A stretch of 64,000 nt of DNA from Microvirga roseola (GCF_020866965.1 NZ_JAJATX010000015.1:1-64000), one strand, 5' to 3'. Shown: positions 7,597-16,676, counted from the first letter of the stretch. Made by a program: numbers and translations. The notes: generated by a model not told the origin, from the letters alone.

Positions 7597-10089
7597 TCAG
7601 GCGCTCAACCGCCGCGCGATCTCTCCACACCCGCAGGGCATGGAGCCCATTCCGGCGAAGAGTCCCGCCGCTCCTGCCGCGAGAATGCCGAGAGCCAGTG
7701 GGAGAGCAAAGGAAAGCAGCCCCGGCTCCCAAGGAATGTGCATCGCCTCGGTGGCCAGCCACCAGCCGCCGATGAGGCCGGCCGTCCCTCCGATTGTAGC
7801 AGCAAGAGCACCCACAGATGCAATCTCCAACAGGCGCGCGACTGCTATCTCCCGACGCGAGGCGCCAACGAGGGAGAATACGAGTGCCTCGCGTGCCCGT
7901 GCATCCGTGTCCGCCGCGACGACCGCCGACAGAGACAGTGCTCCTGCCGTCAGCAGGATGCCGGCAACGGCAAGAATACCAAGCATCGCACCTTCAATGG
8001 CGGTCGAGACCTCACGCACGATCTGACGGACGTCGATGATCGTGACGTTCGGGGCCGATGCGCCAAGGTCACGAATGAAGGAGGTCAGGGCGCCGTCTTC
8101 TCCCTGGAGCATGCCGACCCAGGTGTGTGGGGCGTGCCGCAAAGGATTGGGCGAGGCTACGAGGAGGAAGCTGATGCCGAAGTCCCTGTCCTTTTCCTCA
8201 CGAATGTTTGCCACCTCTCCCTCGATCTCCCGTCCCATGACGGACAGCGCCATTCTGTCCCCGGGGCCGATGCCGAAGGCATCCGCCACATCCTCCTCGA
8301 TGGAGAGGAGCATGGGCCCGCTATAGTCGGGTGCCCACCATTCGCCGGCGAGAAGATTTCCCTCGATCGGATCCTGCGTCCACGACAGGCCGATGTCGCC
8401 CCTCACCATCCTTGAACGACGAGGATTGACCAGCGCTTCCGGAGCAGGCGTGCCGTTGATGCTCTTGATGATCGTCCGGAGGTGAGGGTAGGCATCAAGG
8501 CTGCTCAATCCCGGTGAGGCCTGCACGGCCTGACGGATTTGCGGTAGTTGCGCAGCACGGATGTCGAGAAGCGCAAGATCGGGGAGTTCCCGTGCCAGCT
8601 CCGAGCGCATGACGCCGCCGACCGAAGCCTGCAGGGACGCCACGACCGTGATCCCGGCAATTCCGATCCCGATTGAGAGCGCCTTAGCCGCCGAGGCCCG
8701 AGGACTGGACAGAGAGCGCACGACGCTTGCTGCCGCGAACCCCTTCGGCCGGAGCCGGCCCAGAATCCATGCAAGCGCCCAACCTCCCAAGGCCAGCAAC
8801 ACCGCGGAGACGGTCAGCCAAAGGGCCGCTTTCAGTGCAATGCCTGTTGCAGGCAGGCGAAGAATAGCCAGCGCCGCCGCGAGGGCTATCAAAACAGTCC
8901 CTGCAGCCACAGGCGCCGATCCAGGCCTCGGCACCGTTTCGCCCGACCGCATCGCTGCTCCGGCGGAAATGCGTGAGGAGCCTGTGACAGCCGGGAAAGC
9001 GGCGCCCGCAACCCCGAGGAGCATCGTTCCCGCTGCCATCAGAGCGGGCGGGGTCAGGACGGCGACGGTCACGGGGATCGGAAGCATCTCTGTCATGAAG
9101 CCCGTCGCGTACACAACCAATACGGCTGCCGTTATCGTGCCGGTGGCGACACCCACGAGAGCCGCTGTACCCAGGATCAGTCCATGCTGCGCCGCAACCA
9201 GGTGGGGCTCGGCGCCGGAAAGGCGGTACAGAGCGATCGTGCGGGATCGCTTCCTGATCCAGGCTGACGCCGCTGCCCAGGCGCCCGACAGGGCTATGGC
9301 AAGGGCCACCGCGCCGGTGATGCCGAGGAAAGTCGAGGTCCGCTCGACGATGCGGCGGATCCGTCCGGCCGCGTCTTCGGGAAAGCGCAGGTTTCCTCCG
9401 CCGGGCACCAGCCGCTGGACCGCTGAGCGGAACTCGTCGGGGGTAATGCTCTCGTCGAGGCGGATGCGGTAACGGTGCTCAGCGAGAGAGCCCAAGGTGA
9501 GGAGGTCCGCAGCCTCGAGCGCCTCGCGGGAGACGATGACCCTGGGGCCGATCATGAAGCCGCCCGCGCCCAGGCGGTCGGGCTCGGCTGCGATGGTGCC
9601 TCTGATTTCGACCTGGATACTCCCGACCTCAAGCCTATCGCCGATAGAGGCCCCCGTCCGGCCAAGCAGCGTCGCCTGAACCACGGCTCCATAAGTGCCA
9701 CCGGAAAGGGCCAAGGCATCCGGCATCGACGCTCCCTCGATCCGAAGCTGTCCATAGAGAGGATGGGCCCCGTCGACGGCTCGAAGCTCAATGGGTGTGG
9801 CTTGGTCGCCGGCCCGTGCGGCGGAGCGCATGTCCGTCACATGCGAGATGGCTCCGAACTGAGCCAGGGCGCTGATGGTTTCCTGTGGCAGGGGAGTGGA
9901 AAGGTCCGCGATTTCCGTGTCCCCGCCCATGATCTGTCGACCGTTTACCTCGAAGGCTCCGGACAGGGCGCTCCCCAGCATCCAGACTGCGCTCAGCATC
10001 AAAGTGCCGATGGCGATGCAGGCGATGAACAGGCGAAGGCCGGCCATGCCGGCCAGGAATTCAGTTCGCGCGAGCCGGAACGCCAGCAT
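7597..10089 (-). CDS. ABC transporter permease with two FtsX domains (YbbP-like)
   Basis: From the ATG at 10087-10089 the protein has 830 residues; the upstream part of the same frame is a shadow of the ATPase gene. It has an N-terminal membrane helix, a periplasmic domain, a cluster of membrane segments around residues 270-480, a second soluble domain, and a final FtsX-type helix set (AMLGILAVAGILLTAGALSLS onward). Two FtsX units in one chain match YbbP-type permeases of lipoprotein/lipid-linked export or mechanotransmission systems. The start lies inside the ATPase gene (29-base overlap). The substrate is unknown. Confidence 0.85.
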   Translation of the reverse strand: MLAFRLARTEFLAGMAGLRLFIACIAIGTLMLSAVWMLGSALSGAFEVNGRQIMGGDTEIADLSTPLPQETISALAQFGAISHVTDMRSAARAGDQATPIELRAVDGAHPLYGQLRIEGASMPDALALSGGTYGAVVQATLLGRTGASIGDRLEVGSIQVEIRGTIAAEPDRLGAGGFMIGPRVIVSREALEAADLLTLGSLAEHRYRIRLDESITPDEFRSAVQRLVPGGGNLRFPEDAAGRIRRIVERTSTFLGITGAVALAIALSGAWAAASAWIRKRSRTIALYRLSGAEPHLVAAQHGLILGTAALVGVATGTITAAVLVVYATGFMTEMLPIPVTVAVLTPPALMAAGTMLLGVAGAAFPAVTGSSRISAGAAMRSGETVPRPGSAPVAAGTVLIALAAALAILRLPATGIALKAALWLTVSAVLLALGGWALAWILGRLRPKGFAAASVVRSLSSPRASAAKALSIGIGIAGITVVASLQASVGGVMRSELARELPDLALLDIRAAQLPQIRQAVQASPGLSSLDAYPHLRTIIKSINGTPAPEALVNPRRSRMVRGDIGLSWTQDPIEGNLLAGEWWAPDYSGPMLLSIEEDVADAFGIGPGDRMALSVMGREIEGEVANIREEKDRDFGISFLLVASPNPLRHAPHTWVGMLQGEDGALTSFIRDLGASAPNVTIIDVRQIVREVSTAIEGAMLGILAVAGILLTAGALSLSAVVAADTDARAREALVFSLVGASRREIAVARLLEIASVGALAATIGGTAGLIGGWWLATEAMHIPWEPGLLSFALPLALGILAAGAAGLFAGMGSMPCGCGEIARRLSA

Positions 10090-10798
10090 GAAGGGCTCCC
10101 TCTTCCTTGGGAATTCCGCTGTCCCTGCGGATGCTGCCGGCTTCGATCTCGATCCTGCGGTCGCATGCTCCCGCCAATTTCGCGTCATGCGTGACGAGGA
10201 CGAGAGCCGTCCCGGCGGTGCGCGCCATTTCGAACATGGCCGAGACGATGCCCTCGCCGGTTCTCTGATCCAAGTTGCCGGTCGGCTCATCGGCCAGGAT
10301 GAGGCGCGGGCGGGACACGAAGGCACGGGCGATCGCAACACGCTGCTGCTCGCCGCCCGAGAGGGCGGCCGGGCGATGGCCGACCCGGTGGCGAAGACCC
10401 ATTGCCTCCAGCATGGCCGCCGACCGCTCGTGCGCGTCGGGCGCGCGGGCGAGGACCAGCGGCAGCGCCACATTCTCGAGCGCCGTCATTGCGGGAACGA
10501 GGTGATAGGCTTGGAACACCACACCGATGGAGTCCCGCCGCAGGCGGGTGCGCGCGGCCTCACTGGCTGTTCCCAGGTCGGTCCCCAGCACGGCTGCGCG
10601 GCCTCCGGTGACCTGTTCGAGGCCGCCCATGATCGCGATCAGAGAGGACTTCCCCGAACCGGACGGCCCCGTTACGGCAAGAATCTCGCCTGCGCGAACC
10701 TTGAGGTCGATGCCATTCAGGACAGAAACTTCACCCTCTGGGGAGGGATAGGACAGTTCGGCCCTCTCGAGGACGACAATGGCTTCAGTAAGACTCAT
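10061..10798 (-). CDS. ABC transporter ATP-binding protein (LolD/YbbA/MacB type)
   Basis: A 245-residue ATPase with Walker [10 protein letters not shown], signature [15 protein letters not shown] and Walker [13 protein letters not shown] followed by the D-loop. The sequence belongs to the LolD/YbbA/MacB group that powers FtsX-type permeases, in agreement with the overlapping permease gene downstream. The ATG at 10796-10798 was preferred because the ABC domain begins ten residues later; 29 upstream codons look non-coding. Confidence 0.9.
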   Translation of the reverse strand: MSLTEAIVVLERAELSYPSPEGEVSVLNGIDLKVRAGEILAVTGPSGSGKSSLIAIMGGLEQVTGGRAAVLGTDLGTASEAARTRLRRDSIGVVFQAYHLVPAMTALENVALPLVLARAPDAHERSAAMLEAMGLRHRVGHRPAALSGGEQQRVAIARAFVSRPRLILADEPTGNLDQRTGEGIVSAMFEMARTAGTALVLVTHDAKLAGACDRRIEIEAGSIRRDSGIPKEEGALHAGVPARAN

Positions 10799-10984
10799 CA
10801 GGCCCCCAGGGGATCGGTGGTTCCATGCGCTGTGCACTAATGCACGGAGTTGACTGTTCACCTCGAGCATATGGGGCGCCTGCAATGGACCACAAATCGC
10901 AATCGTGTGGGGTAGTGGATAAGGACACCCTCAGCCAGGGCTGGAGAAAGCCCCCAGGATGCCCGTGCCCGAGCGCTGTGTCTG

Positions 10985-11962
10985 TCATTTCTCCGATCCT
11001 TCGGAGACGATTCCCTGTCCCATAAGCGTCCACGCATCACGGACAACCCACGCATCGACGGGGGCGGTCAGGCCGCGCATCGTGATGGTCCGACGCTCGT
11101 GCGCGTTCAGGTCGAGTACGGTCCGTCTGGCAAGATCATCAGAAATCACGAGTTCCGCGTCGAGTTCCTTGGCCAGATCCTCCAGCCGGCTTGCAGCATT
11201 GAGCGTATCGCCGACAGCCGTGAGGCTCGTTGCCTGCCCGTAGCCCATCTCGCTGACGACGGCGGGGCCGACATGCAGGCTCATGGCGAGTTGGAGGGGG
11301 CGCTCAAGCTCGCTTCCATAGGCCTTGTTGAGATCGGCCACTCCCTGGCGAATGCGCAGAGCCGCTTCGACGGCCTGCCTGCAACCTAGGTCCGGACTGG
11401 CCGAGAGGCCGAACAGGGCCAAAGCCCCGTCGCCGATGAATTTGTCGAGATGTACTCCGGCCTCCTCGACAGCATGCCCGACCACCTCGAAGTAACGGTT
11501 GAGGATGAACACAGTGTCGAACGGAAGGCGCCGCTCGGTCAGGCTGGTGAAGCCCCGGAGATCGCAAAACAGAACGGCAATTTCGCGCTCCTGTCCCCGC
11601 GCGGCCCGGCTGCTGCCCGGTTCGGAGATCCGGGTGCGGCCTGCAGAGAGAACCGGCACCACGGATATGTCATGCAGGGGTCTGAACTGGCACGCCAGCC
11701 TGACATCGCCACTGGCCTTGATCCGGGCCAGGGTCGCTCGTTCATAGGGCGCCGGTTCGGGCTGGCCGTCGAGGCCATGCAGCACACGGATCCGGCAGGT
11801 TGAGCACCGGCCTCGCCCGCCACAGACAGAAGGGTGCGGGATGCCCGCGCTCCGGCTCGCTTCGAGCACAGGATAGCCTCCTGACGGTTCGGCGCTTCCT
11901 CGATGCCGCACGTGGTGGTCTCTACATGGAGCCGAATGCGGTAGATAACGACTTCGCACCAT
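10985..11962 (-). CDS. 2Fe-2S ferredoxin-domain class III nucleotidyl cyclase, probably N-terminally truncated
   Basis: Residues about 22-85 are a plant-type 2Fe-2S domain (CGGRGRCSTC plus a later LAC). Residues about 125-310 are a class III cyclase: the metal Asp in LFCDLRGFTSL, DKFIGDGALALFG and VGDTLNAASRLE. Relatives I know carry a membrane region before the ferredoxin domain; here homology starts at about 11905. The first 19 residues lie antisense to a plus-strand reading frame that feeds into the RES gene. I infer that recombination removed the N terminus. Activity as a soluble redox-responsive cyclase remains possible. Confidence 0.75.
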   Translation of the reverse strand: MVRSRYLPHSAPCRDHHVRHRGSAEPSGGYPVLEASRSAGIPHPSVCGGRGRCSTCRIRVLHGLDGQPEPAPYERATLARIKASGDVRLACQFRPLHDISVVPVLSAGRTRISEPGSSRAARGQEREIAVLFCDLRGFTSLTERRLPFDTVFILNRYFEVVGHAVEEAGVHLDKFIGDGALALFGLSASPDLGCRQAVEAALRIRQGVADLNKAYGSELERPLQLAMSLHVGPAVVSEMGYGQATSLTAVGDTLNAASRLEDLAKELDAELVISDDLARRTVLDLNAHERRTITMRGLTAPVDAWVVRDAWTLMGQGIVSEGSEK

Positions 11963-11991
11963 ACGACGACACGGAGATTCAGTTTTCGTGA
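11926..11991 (+). pseudogene. Tail of a gene formerly upstream of the RES gene
   Basis: A plus-strand frame ending in APYDDTEIQFS stops at TGA 11989-11991 and overlaps the GTG start of the RES frame as GTGA. That four-base coupling matches the antitoxin-toxin overlap at 3777-3780. Only about 21 plausible codons remain before the frame runs into antisense of the cyclase gene. It may be the last piece of a lost antitoxin. Confidence 0.35.
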
Positions 11992-12671
11992 ACGACGTGT
12001 ACTCCGCAGCGCCCTACCCGACCTATCGCCTCATTTCCTCCCAATTTCCTCCCATCGGTCTGTTCGACACGGTCGCTACGGCAGCCGATCTGATGGCCGT
12101 TATGGACCTGGTTGGGTGGACCAATGACTGACTGGTGGCCAGTCGCATTGCCCGCCTTCCGCAACAGGAATGGGTCTATGGCCGATCAAACGCCAACATT
12201 GTGATGGCGGCATTCCTGCACGTTGGCCCAGCGGGAACGCGCTTCAACTCATGCGAACTTGGGGCATGGTATGCGGCGGCAGAGATCGAAACTGCAGCAG
12301 CTGAAGTCGCACATCACCTTCGACGGCAAGCAGTAGCACGAAGCATTCCGGAAATATCACGGGTATATCGGAGCTATTCAGCCCGATTGGATGGTATCTA
12401 CTTGGATATCCGTGGCCAGCAGGCAGAGCGCCCAGACATCTATGCTTCCGATCGGTATGATGCATCGCAGCGATTGGGCGAATCTGTACGTGATTCAGAC
12501 AGCGCAGGGATCGTCTACAACAGCGTCCGCCGACGAGACGGTATCAATATAGTTGCGTATCGACCAACCAACATTCTTGATATCGTTCAAGCCGATCACT
12601 TCACCATCCGTGTCCTCGCGACTGAGCGCCGAATTATTGTCCAAAAGCTCACAGCTCATCCTCAGGATTAG
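11988..12671 (+). pseudogene. RES-domain protein gene interrupted by an in-frame stop
   Basis: From GTG 11988 the frame reads a RES N terminus (YPTYRLISSQFPPIGLFD), hits TGA at 12129-12131 after 47 codons, then continues in the same frame to 12671. The Arg, Glu (AAAEIETAAAEV) and Ser (IVYNSVRR) of the family are all present. An internal ATG at 12135 could start a 178-residue product lacking the first Arg. Either a nonsense mutation or a sequencing error is possible, but the truncated upstream gene favours decay. Confidence 0.7.
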
Positions 12672-12722
12672 TGCTGGACAGATAGTGGGCGATCGCGATG
12701 CTTAGAGTCCGCTTGAGAAATG

Positions 12723-12820
12723 CTACGGGTGAGCGATGCGGCGGAGCATGAGGCTGCTCATGGCCACGCCAATCATCGCTTCTGAGACGTCGCACCGCTC
12801 CTCGTACTCGCGTGGTCATG
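12723..12820 (-). mobile_element. IS5-family transposase remnant (C-terminal tail)
   Basis: Minus-strand translation reads REYEERCDVSEAMIGVAMSS then LMLRRIAHP and stop, the characteristic end of an IS5-group transposase. Nothing recognisable of the rest remains upstream. Confidence 0.65.
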
Positions 12821-13087
12821 CTTGCACGCCTATAGAGGGTCACGTACTGCGCCGGTTCACAGGATACAAGCCTCGGAAGCGGCGCTCCGGAGCCTTCGAG
12901 TCGGGTAAACGGTGGGAAACGAAAGGCTCTCGTGAAATGGGATAATCCAAACCTGGGCTTATCGGCTTGAAATGGCGCAGACCTACTCCCCTAGACCGGT
13001 ACCCGGCGTGGCAAAGCCGCGGGAAATGAGGCGGCCGCTACTTCCGGCAGCCTTTGAGCGTTATCGGCTCAGCCTAGGAGACAACGT

Positions 13088-13237
13088 ATGCAAAACGACA
13101 GTCGCACGACCAACATTGTTTTGATCATCATCTTTATGGGGCTGGTTTTTGCCCTGGCGGGGCTGCTGTTTGTGATGATCGCCTACGGGCACGGGAACAT
13201 GTCAGGACCAGGCGGACTACCGACTGGTCAGCGTTGA
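13088..13237 (+). CDS. 49-residue single-span membrane protein
   Basis: The ATG at 13088 follows CTAGGAGACAACGT, a good Shine-Dalgarno. The product has a short polar start, one transmembrane helix (residues about 9-32: IVLIIIFMGLVFALAGLLFV) and a Gly/Pro-rich tail. Function is unknown; its style matches the small membrane peptides at 43476-46817. Confidence 0.65.
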   Translation: MQNDSRTTNIVLIIIFMGLVFALAGLLFVMIAYGHGNMSGPGGLPTGQR

Positions 13238-13284
13238 AGCGACCGACCTCGCAATGACAACATGACTGCTTCCTGTAAAGAGAA

Positions 13285-13488
13285 CTAAAGAACCTTTGAG
13301 GTTGCCTCGAACCACTCCCGCGTTGCGGCTTCGCGGGCAGTCTGCTCGTCATCAAAGGCTACTTTGGTGGGCTTCTCGTAGCCGCAAACGTGGCATTGGA
13401 CAGCAGCGGCAAAGCGCCCGTCATTGGTCTTGAAGCTGAGTGCCGATGCTGCATTGCAGGAACAGTCCGGGCAAAGGGGTTCGTTCAT
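13285..13488 (-). CDS. Small zinc-ribbon protein
   Basis: A 67-residue protein with CPDC near the start and CHVCG around residue 33-37, followed by a helix ending EWFEATSKVL. Two Cys pairs across a short beta segment indicate a zinc ribbon resembling Lar-type restriction-alleviation proteins. That resemblance is structural only and no target is implied. Confidence 0.65.
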   Translation of the reverse strand: MNEPLCPDCSCNAASALSFKTNDGRFAAAVQCHVCGYEKPTKVAFDDEQTAREAATREWFEATSKVL

Positions 13489-13793
13489 AAGACTCTACAG
13501 TTTTCCAGTGATTACTGCTGCTTGGGGTGAGACTGTCATCCACATGTGATCGTCGTGCAGCCTTCGAACTGCGGCACACAAGCTCAGTTCTTGTGCAGTG
13601 TGCAAAAAAGCTGGCTCAGGAGAGAAAACTTCGCTTCACTGTGCAAGACATCAACACCGGCGAGCCCAAGGGTGTGCTCGGCGCTGCACGCCCCAGTGAT
13701 GATGCTGCCCAGCTCAGGAATGAGTTGCTCCCGAGCTGCAGCGAAATCATCAGCTCGCTCAAGCCGCTTGGTTTGTTGAACCCGACCAAATCC
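13489..13793. other. Stretch without a convincing gene
   Basis: Frames here lack start sites and coding character. I recognised no repeat, RNA or transposase fragment. Confidence 0.4.
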
Positions 13794-14099
13794 TTACACT
13801 TCCTGCTCCCTCAGGGAGGGATGCGCAGCTCTAACCGCCGGCGCGCAGGCCGGGGCGATCTCGGTCAGAATGGCGCCGGGCTCCGCCGATCCCATCCACA
13901 GCCGAACTGCCGTCGAGCTGGCCCATCCCGGGTCGCTTGCGGTACGCTCGATGATGATGGGAGTGGCCGCCTTGGCACAGGCCGTCACCTCGGACACGAC
14001 CGCCTGGGGGGCGCCAGCTTTTGCCAAACGTTCGGTAATTTCGGCCTGAAGCGGCTCAATGAGGAGAAACGAGGCCAGGGCGGCGAAGATCTCCTGCAT
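13794..14099 (-). CDS. Hypothetical small helical protein
   Basis: The ATG at 14097-14099 has AAGGAA upstream. The 101-residue product starts with an amphipathic helix (MQEIFAALASFLLIEPLQAEI), contains one Cys in EVTACAKAATP and ends with a charged tail. No family was recognised. It is probably secreted or membrane-associated, judging by the hydrophobic N terminus. Confidence 0.6.
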   Translation of the reverse strand: MQEIFAALASFLLIEPLQAEITERLAKAGAPQAVVSEVTACAKAATPIIIERTASDPGWASSTAVRLWMGSAEPGAILTEIAPACAPAVRAAHPSLREQEV

Positions 14100-14619
14100 G
14101 ACAGCAGTTCCTTGTACCGGCACACGATGTCGGATTGGCCCGACATCGCAAGCGCGCCGGCAGCGCTCGCCAGAGGGACCCGGGCCACGGGCTAAGGCGC
14201 ATATGGGTATGGGACTGTCGCACGGTCAAGATGCGGATTGCCAATCGCCGGCATTGAGAACATTGATCGCCCTGATGCCGGGCAGGTCTTGCAAATTGGG
14301 ATCCCGCAACCAAGCTAGAGTACATCGGGGTCCGGGCCCCTCCAGTCTCCCTTTGGGATTGCGATGTCGGACTTTCTCACCTGACGAGCACGAGTGACGA
14401 TCTCTGAACTTGGGAGATGTCCATGCATGCGCCTTCTGAGGCCGGACTTCTGTCACCGATCATGCCGCCGGGACCCTCGCATCGTGCCGCGCGGCCTCAT
14501 GACTCGCCTCAGCAGCGTGAACTCATGGGGAGCCGCCCGCACCAAAGCGGCGCCAACGGTGCACCATGCACGGGAGCAAGCGTGCGAGACTGTCTTATCC
14601 CTACTCAAGTGGGGTTCTG
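14100..14619. other. Stretch without a convincing gene
   Basis: Several short overlapping frames run on both strands, none with a ribosome site plus coding-like composition. No IS fragment was recognised. Confidence 0.4.
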
Positions 14620-14859
14620 ATGATCAAGAAAGTCGCCAAGCTCATCTTTGCCGTCTGGCAGAGCCGCCAAGCTGGCTATGGCTATGGCAAGCCATGGAAA
14701 CTGAAGAAGCGGAAGGGGTACAAACATAGCAGATACCACGGCTATGGCGGGTACCCGCATTACGGACCCCACCCTGGGCACCCCAGTCATTATCGTCCGC
14801 ACGGTCTGAAGGGCCATATCATTGATGCCGTCCTGCGCCGGCTGCTGAAGCACCGCTGA
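14620..14859 (+). CDS. Gly/Tyr/His-rich basic small protein
   Basis: A 79-residue product: a hydrophobic/basic start (MIKKVAKLIFAVW), a Lys-rich stretch (KPWKLKKRKGYKH), then a Gly-Tyr-His-Pro-rich centre around residues 38-66 and an Arg/Leu tail. Composition suggests a small metal- or surface-associated protein, but no family is known to me. No strong Shine-Dalgarno was seen. Confidence 0.5.
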   Translation: MIKKVAKLIFAVWQSRQAGYGYGKPWKLKKRKGYKHSRYHGYGGYPHYGPHPGHPSHYRPHGLKGHIIDAVLRRLLKHR

Positions 14860-15334
14860 TTGGCGAATCCTGGGCCAACTGGCCAATCCAAGGCCGCAAC
14901 GACGCTGGGGAGTGGTCATCTCGAAGAAAGACAGGGCGCTTTTAGCAAATCGGCCAAGATCTTGTTTCAGGTCCGGTGCCGTACTTAACAGCCTCGGATG
15001 CCCTCCAGAACTAGAACCACCGCAAACCCGGAACGTTGGCCTCTGAATTGCGGTGACAGACCATGTCGAGACTCGGAGGCATGAGCGAGACGCCGCATCC
15101 GAAGTCCGCCATCCTCACGACTCGGTGGGTTTGTCCTGTTTGCCATCGCGGTTCCAGTAAGTCTAACGACCTGAGGGAATGTGCCGGTCCGGCTGTGCCA
15201 AGAGGGACAGTGCTGGTGCAGCGAAAAAAGAATAGCAGGCGTCGAAACGGCCTGAGGTCAGCCGGACGAGACAGCGGAACCAGAGCACCAGTAGCCAGCC
15301 TGTCTAGGACAATGCTCGCGGCCGGGCCCGTCGT
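14860..15334. other. Stretch without a convincing gene
   Basis: Only weak frames occur. One frame starting at 15063 has a CPVC motif but no upstream ribosome site and a scrambled C terminus, so I left it out. Confidence 0.4.
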
Positions 15335-16129
15335 TCAACGTAGCAGGACGAGGCTGAGGGCCACGACCGCCATGCCCGCCACCATGCCATAGGCGGTCTC
15401 GCGCCCTTGCGCATAGCGCTTGGCCGCCGGCAGGAGCTCCTCAAGCGCCAAGAACACCATCGTGCCGGACAGAATCCCGAACACCACCCCAAGGGTGGCC
15501 GGGGACATGAGGGGCGCCAGGGCAAGATAGCCCAGAATGGCCCCGAGCGGCTCAGCGAGACCTGAGAGCAGCGCCGCCAGAACGGCTATGAGGCGGCTTC
15601 CGGTAGCGTAGAAAACCGGAACGGCAATCGAGACACCCTCCGGGATGTTGTGAAGCGCTATCGCGATAGCCAGCGGCGCACCAACGGCCGGGTCGTCCAG
15701 CGTGGCAAAGAAGGTCACCAGCCCCTCGGGCAGATTATGCGCCGTGATCGCCAGCGCCGTGAGCAGGCTCATGCGGGCAATGGCCACTTTGTCCCGGTTG
15801 GTCTTGGCGGCCACGTCCGGATGGGGATTAGGGAGCAGCCAGTCAAGCAGGGCAAGCAGCCCGATGCCGGCAAAGAATGCAACGGTAGCCCAGGTGTAAC
15901 CGGCTCTGTCGCCAAAGACCTCGCTGAGCGAGATGGTCGATTTTGCGAAGATCTCAACGAGCGAGACATAGACCATCGCACCACCCGCGAAGGCGAGCGC
16001 AATCGCGAGGTGGTGCGAGTTCGTCTTCTCCGTCCTCAGAACAAATAGGCCGCCGAGCACCGTGGCCAGCCCGGCACTGGCGCTGACGCCGAGCGCAACC
16101 AGAACATCCGGTGAGAACAGCTCGCTCAT
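15335..16129 (-). CDS. zupT: ZIP-family divalent metal transporter (ZupT type)
   Basis: A 264-residue membrane protein with eight predicted helices. The two metal-site motifs of ZIP/ZupT proteins are present: HNLPEG (after ITA) and HNIPEG (after AIAL). ZupT takes up Zn2+, Fe2+, Mn2+ and other divalent ions across the inner membrane. The chosen start MSELFSPD places the first helix close to the N terminus; 11 upstream codons look spurious. It begins the minus-strand metal/envelope gene run. Confidence 0.88.
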   Translation of the reverse strand: MSELFSPDVLVALGVSASAGLATVLGGLFVLRTEKTNSHHLAIALAFAGGAMVYVSLVEIFAKSTISLSEVFGDRAGYTWATVAFFAGIGLLALLDWLLPNPHPDVAAKTNRDKVAIARMSLLTALAITAHNLPEGLVTFFATLDDPAVGAPLAIAIALHNIPEGVSIAVPVFYATGSRLIAVLAALLSGLAEPLGAILGYLALAPLMSPATLGVVFGILSGTMVFLALEELLPAAKRYAQGRETAYGMVAGMAVVALSLVLLR

Positions 16130-16151
16130 ATCAGCCCGGATGTGCCAAACA

Positions 16152-16604
16152 TCACAGCTCAATGTCCGGACTGGGCTTGTTGTCCAAGGGTCGGGCTTCC
16201 TTCACGGTGATCCGGACGGTGTGGGTTTCCACCTTGCCGCTGGCCGACTTGACCTCGTAGCTGACCTCGTCAGTCCCCTTGTAGGTGGGGTTGGCCTTAT
16301 AGAAGACCCCTTGCGCCGTCGCCTCCAGGCTTGGGCATCGGGTGATCCGGCCGGCCTTGAGCTTTCCGCTCCGCACGTTCAGTTCGCCGTGCTTGGGCGG
16401 GGTCAGCACCCGGACCGTCGGCAGCGGACCCGAGGTACAGTCTTTCTGCACATTGCCGTAGACGCCCAGGCGGTTTGATTTGCCAGCGACCACCTCAGCG
16501 CTCCGGTAGGCGCTGTTGGTCTGGGACAGGGCAGCGGTTCCGGACAGGGCAAGAATGCAGGCGAGGGCGGAGAGCGCCGCTGCGGGGCGTCTGAAACGGT
16601 GCAT
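16152..16604 (-). CDS. Secreted protein with a bacterial Ig-like domain
   Basis: A 150-residue product with a signal peptide (cleavage near TAALSQ) and a beta-rich domain: TPPKHGELNVRSG, then YKANPTYKGTDEVSYEVKSA and THTVRITVKE. The 'P.HG.L....G....Y.P...Y.G.D...Y' pattern is that of cadherin/Ig-like modules. One Cys pair could form a disulfide. The ATG at 16602-16604 was chosen because AGGAAA sits seven bases upstream; another ATG five codons earlier lies inside that sequence. Confidence 0.75.
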   Translation of the reverse strand: MHRFRRPAAALSALACILALSGTAALSQTNSAYRSAEVVAGKSNRLGVYGNVQKDCTSGPLPTVRVLTPPKHGELNVRSGKLKAGRITRCPSLEATAQGVFYKANPTYKGTDEVSYEVKSASGKVETHTVRITVKEARPLDNKPSPDIEL

Positions 16605-16638
16605 GTGCTGTTTCCTCATGAGAGAGTAACGCTTAAGG

Positions 16639-16670
16639 GCAGGGAGGCTGTAGCAGGACAGCCTCCCTGC
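16639..16670 (-). terminator. 13-bp perfect hairpin downstream of the TerC gene
   Basis: The arms 16639-16651 and 16658-16670 (GCAGGGAGGCTGT / ACAGCCTCCCTGC) are perfectly complementary with a six-base loop. It sits seven bases after the TerC stop on the minus strand. The T tract is weak, so it may be a transcript-end stabiliser rather than a strong terminator. Confidence 0.6.
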
Positions 16671-16676
16671 AGGACA

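Noticed and set aside
8561-9472. Long plus-strand frame of 303 codons opposite the ABC permease
   Set aside because: It is an antisense shadow of high-GC coding sequence; no homology pattern or ribosome site was recognised.
12129-12131. TGA in the second RES gene as a selenocysteine codon
   Set aside because: No reason for Sec at this position, no recognisable SECIS-like hairpin immediately downstream, and RES proteins have no selenoprotein members known to me; a nonsense mutation or error is simpler.
15063-15392. Plus-strand frame with a CPVC motif
   Set aside because: No ribosome site, no second Cys pair and a scrambled tail that overlaps the ZupT gene end.
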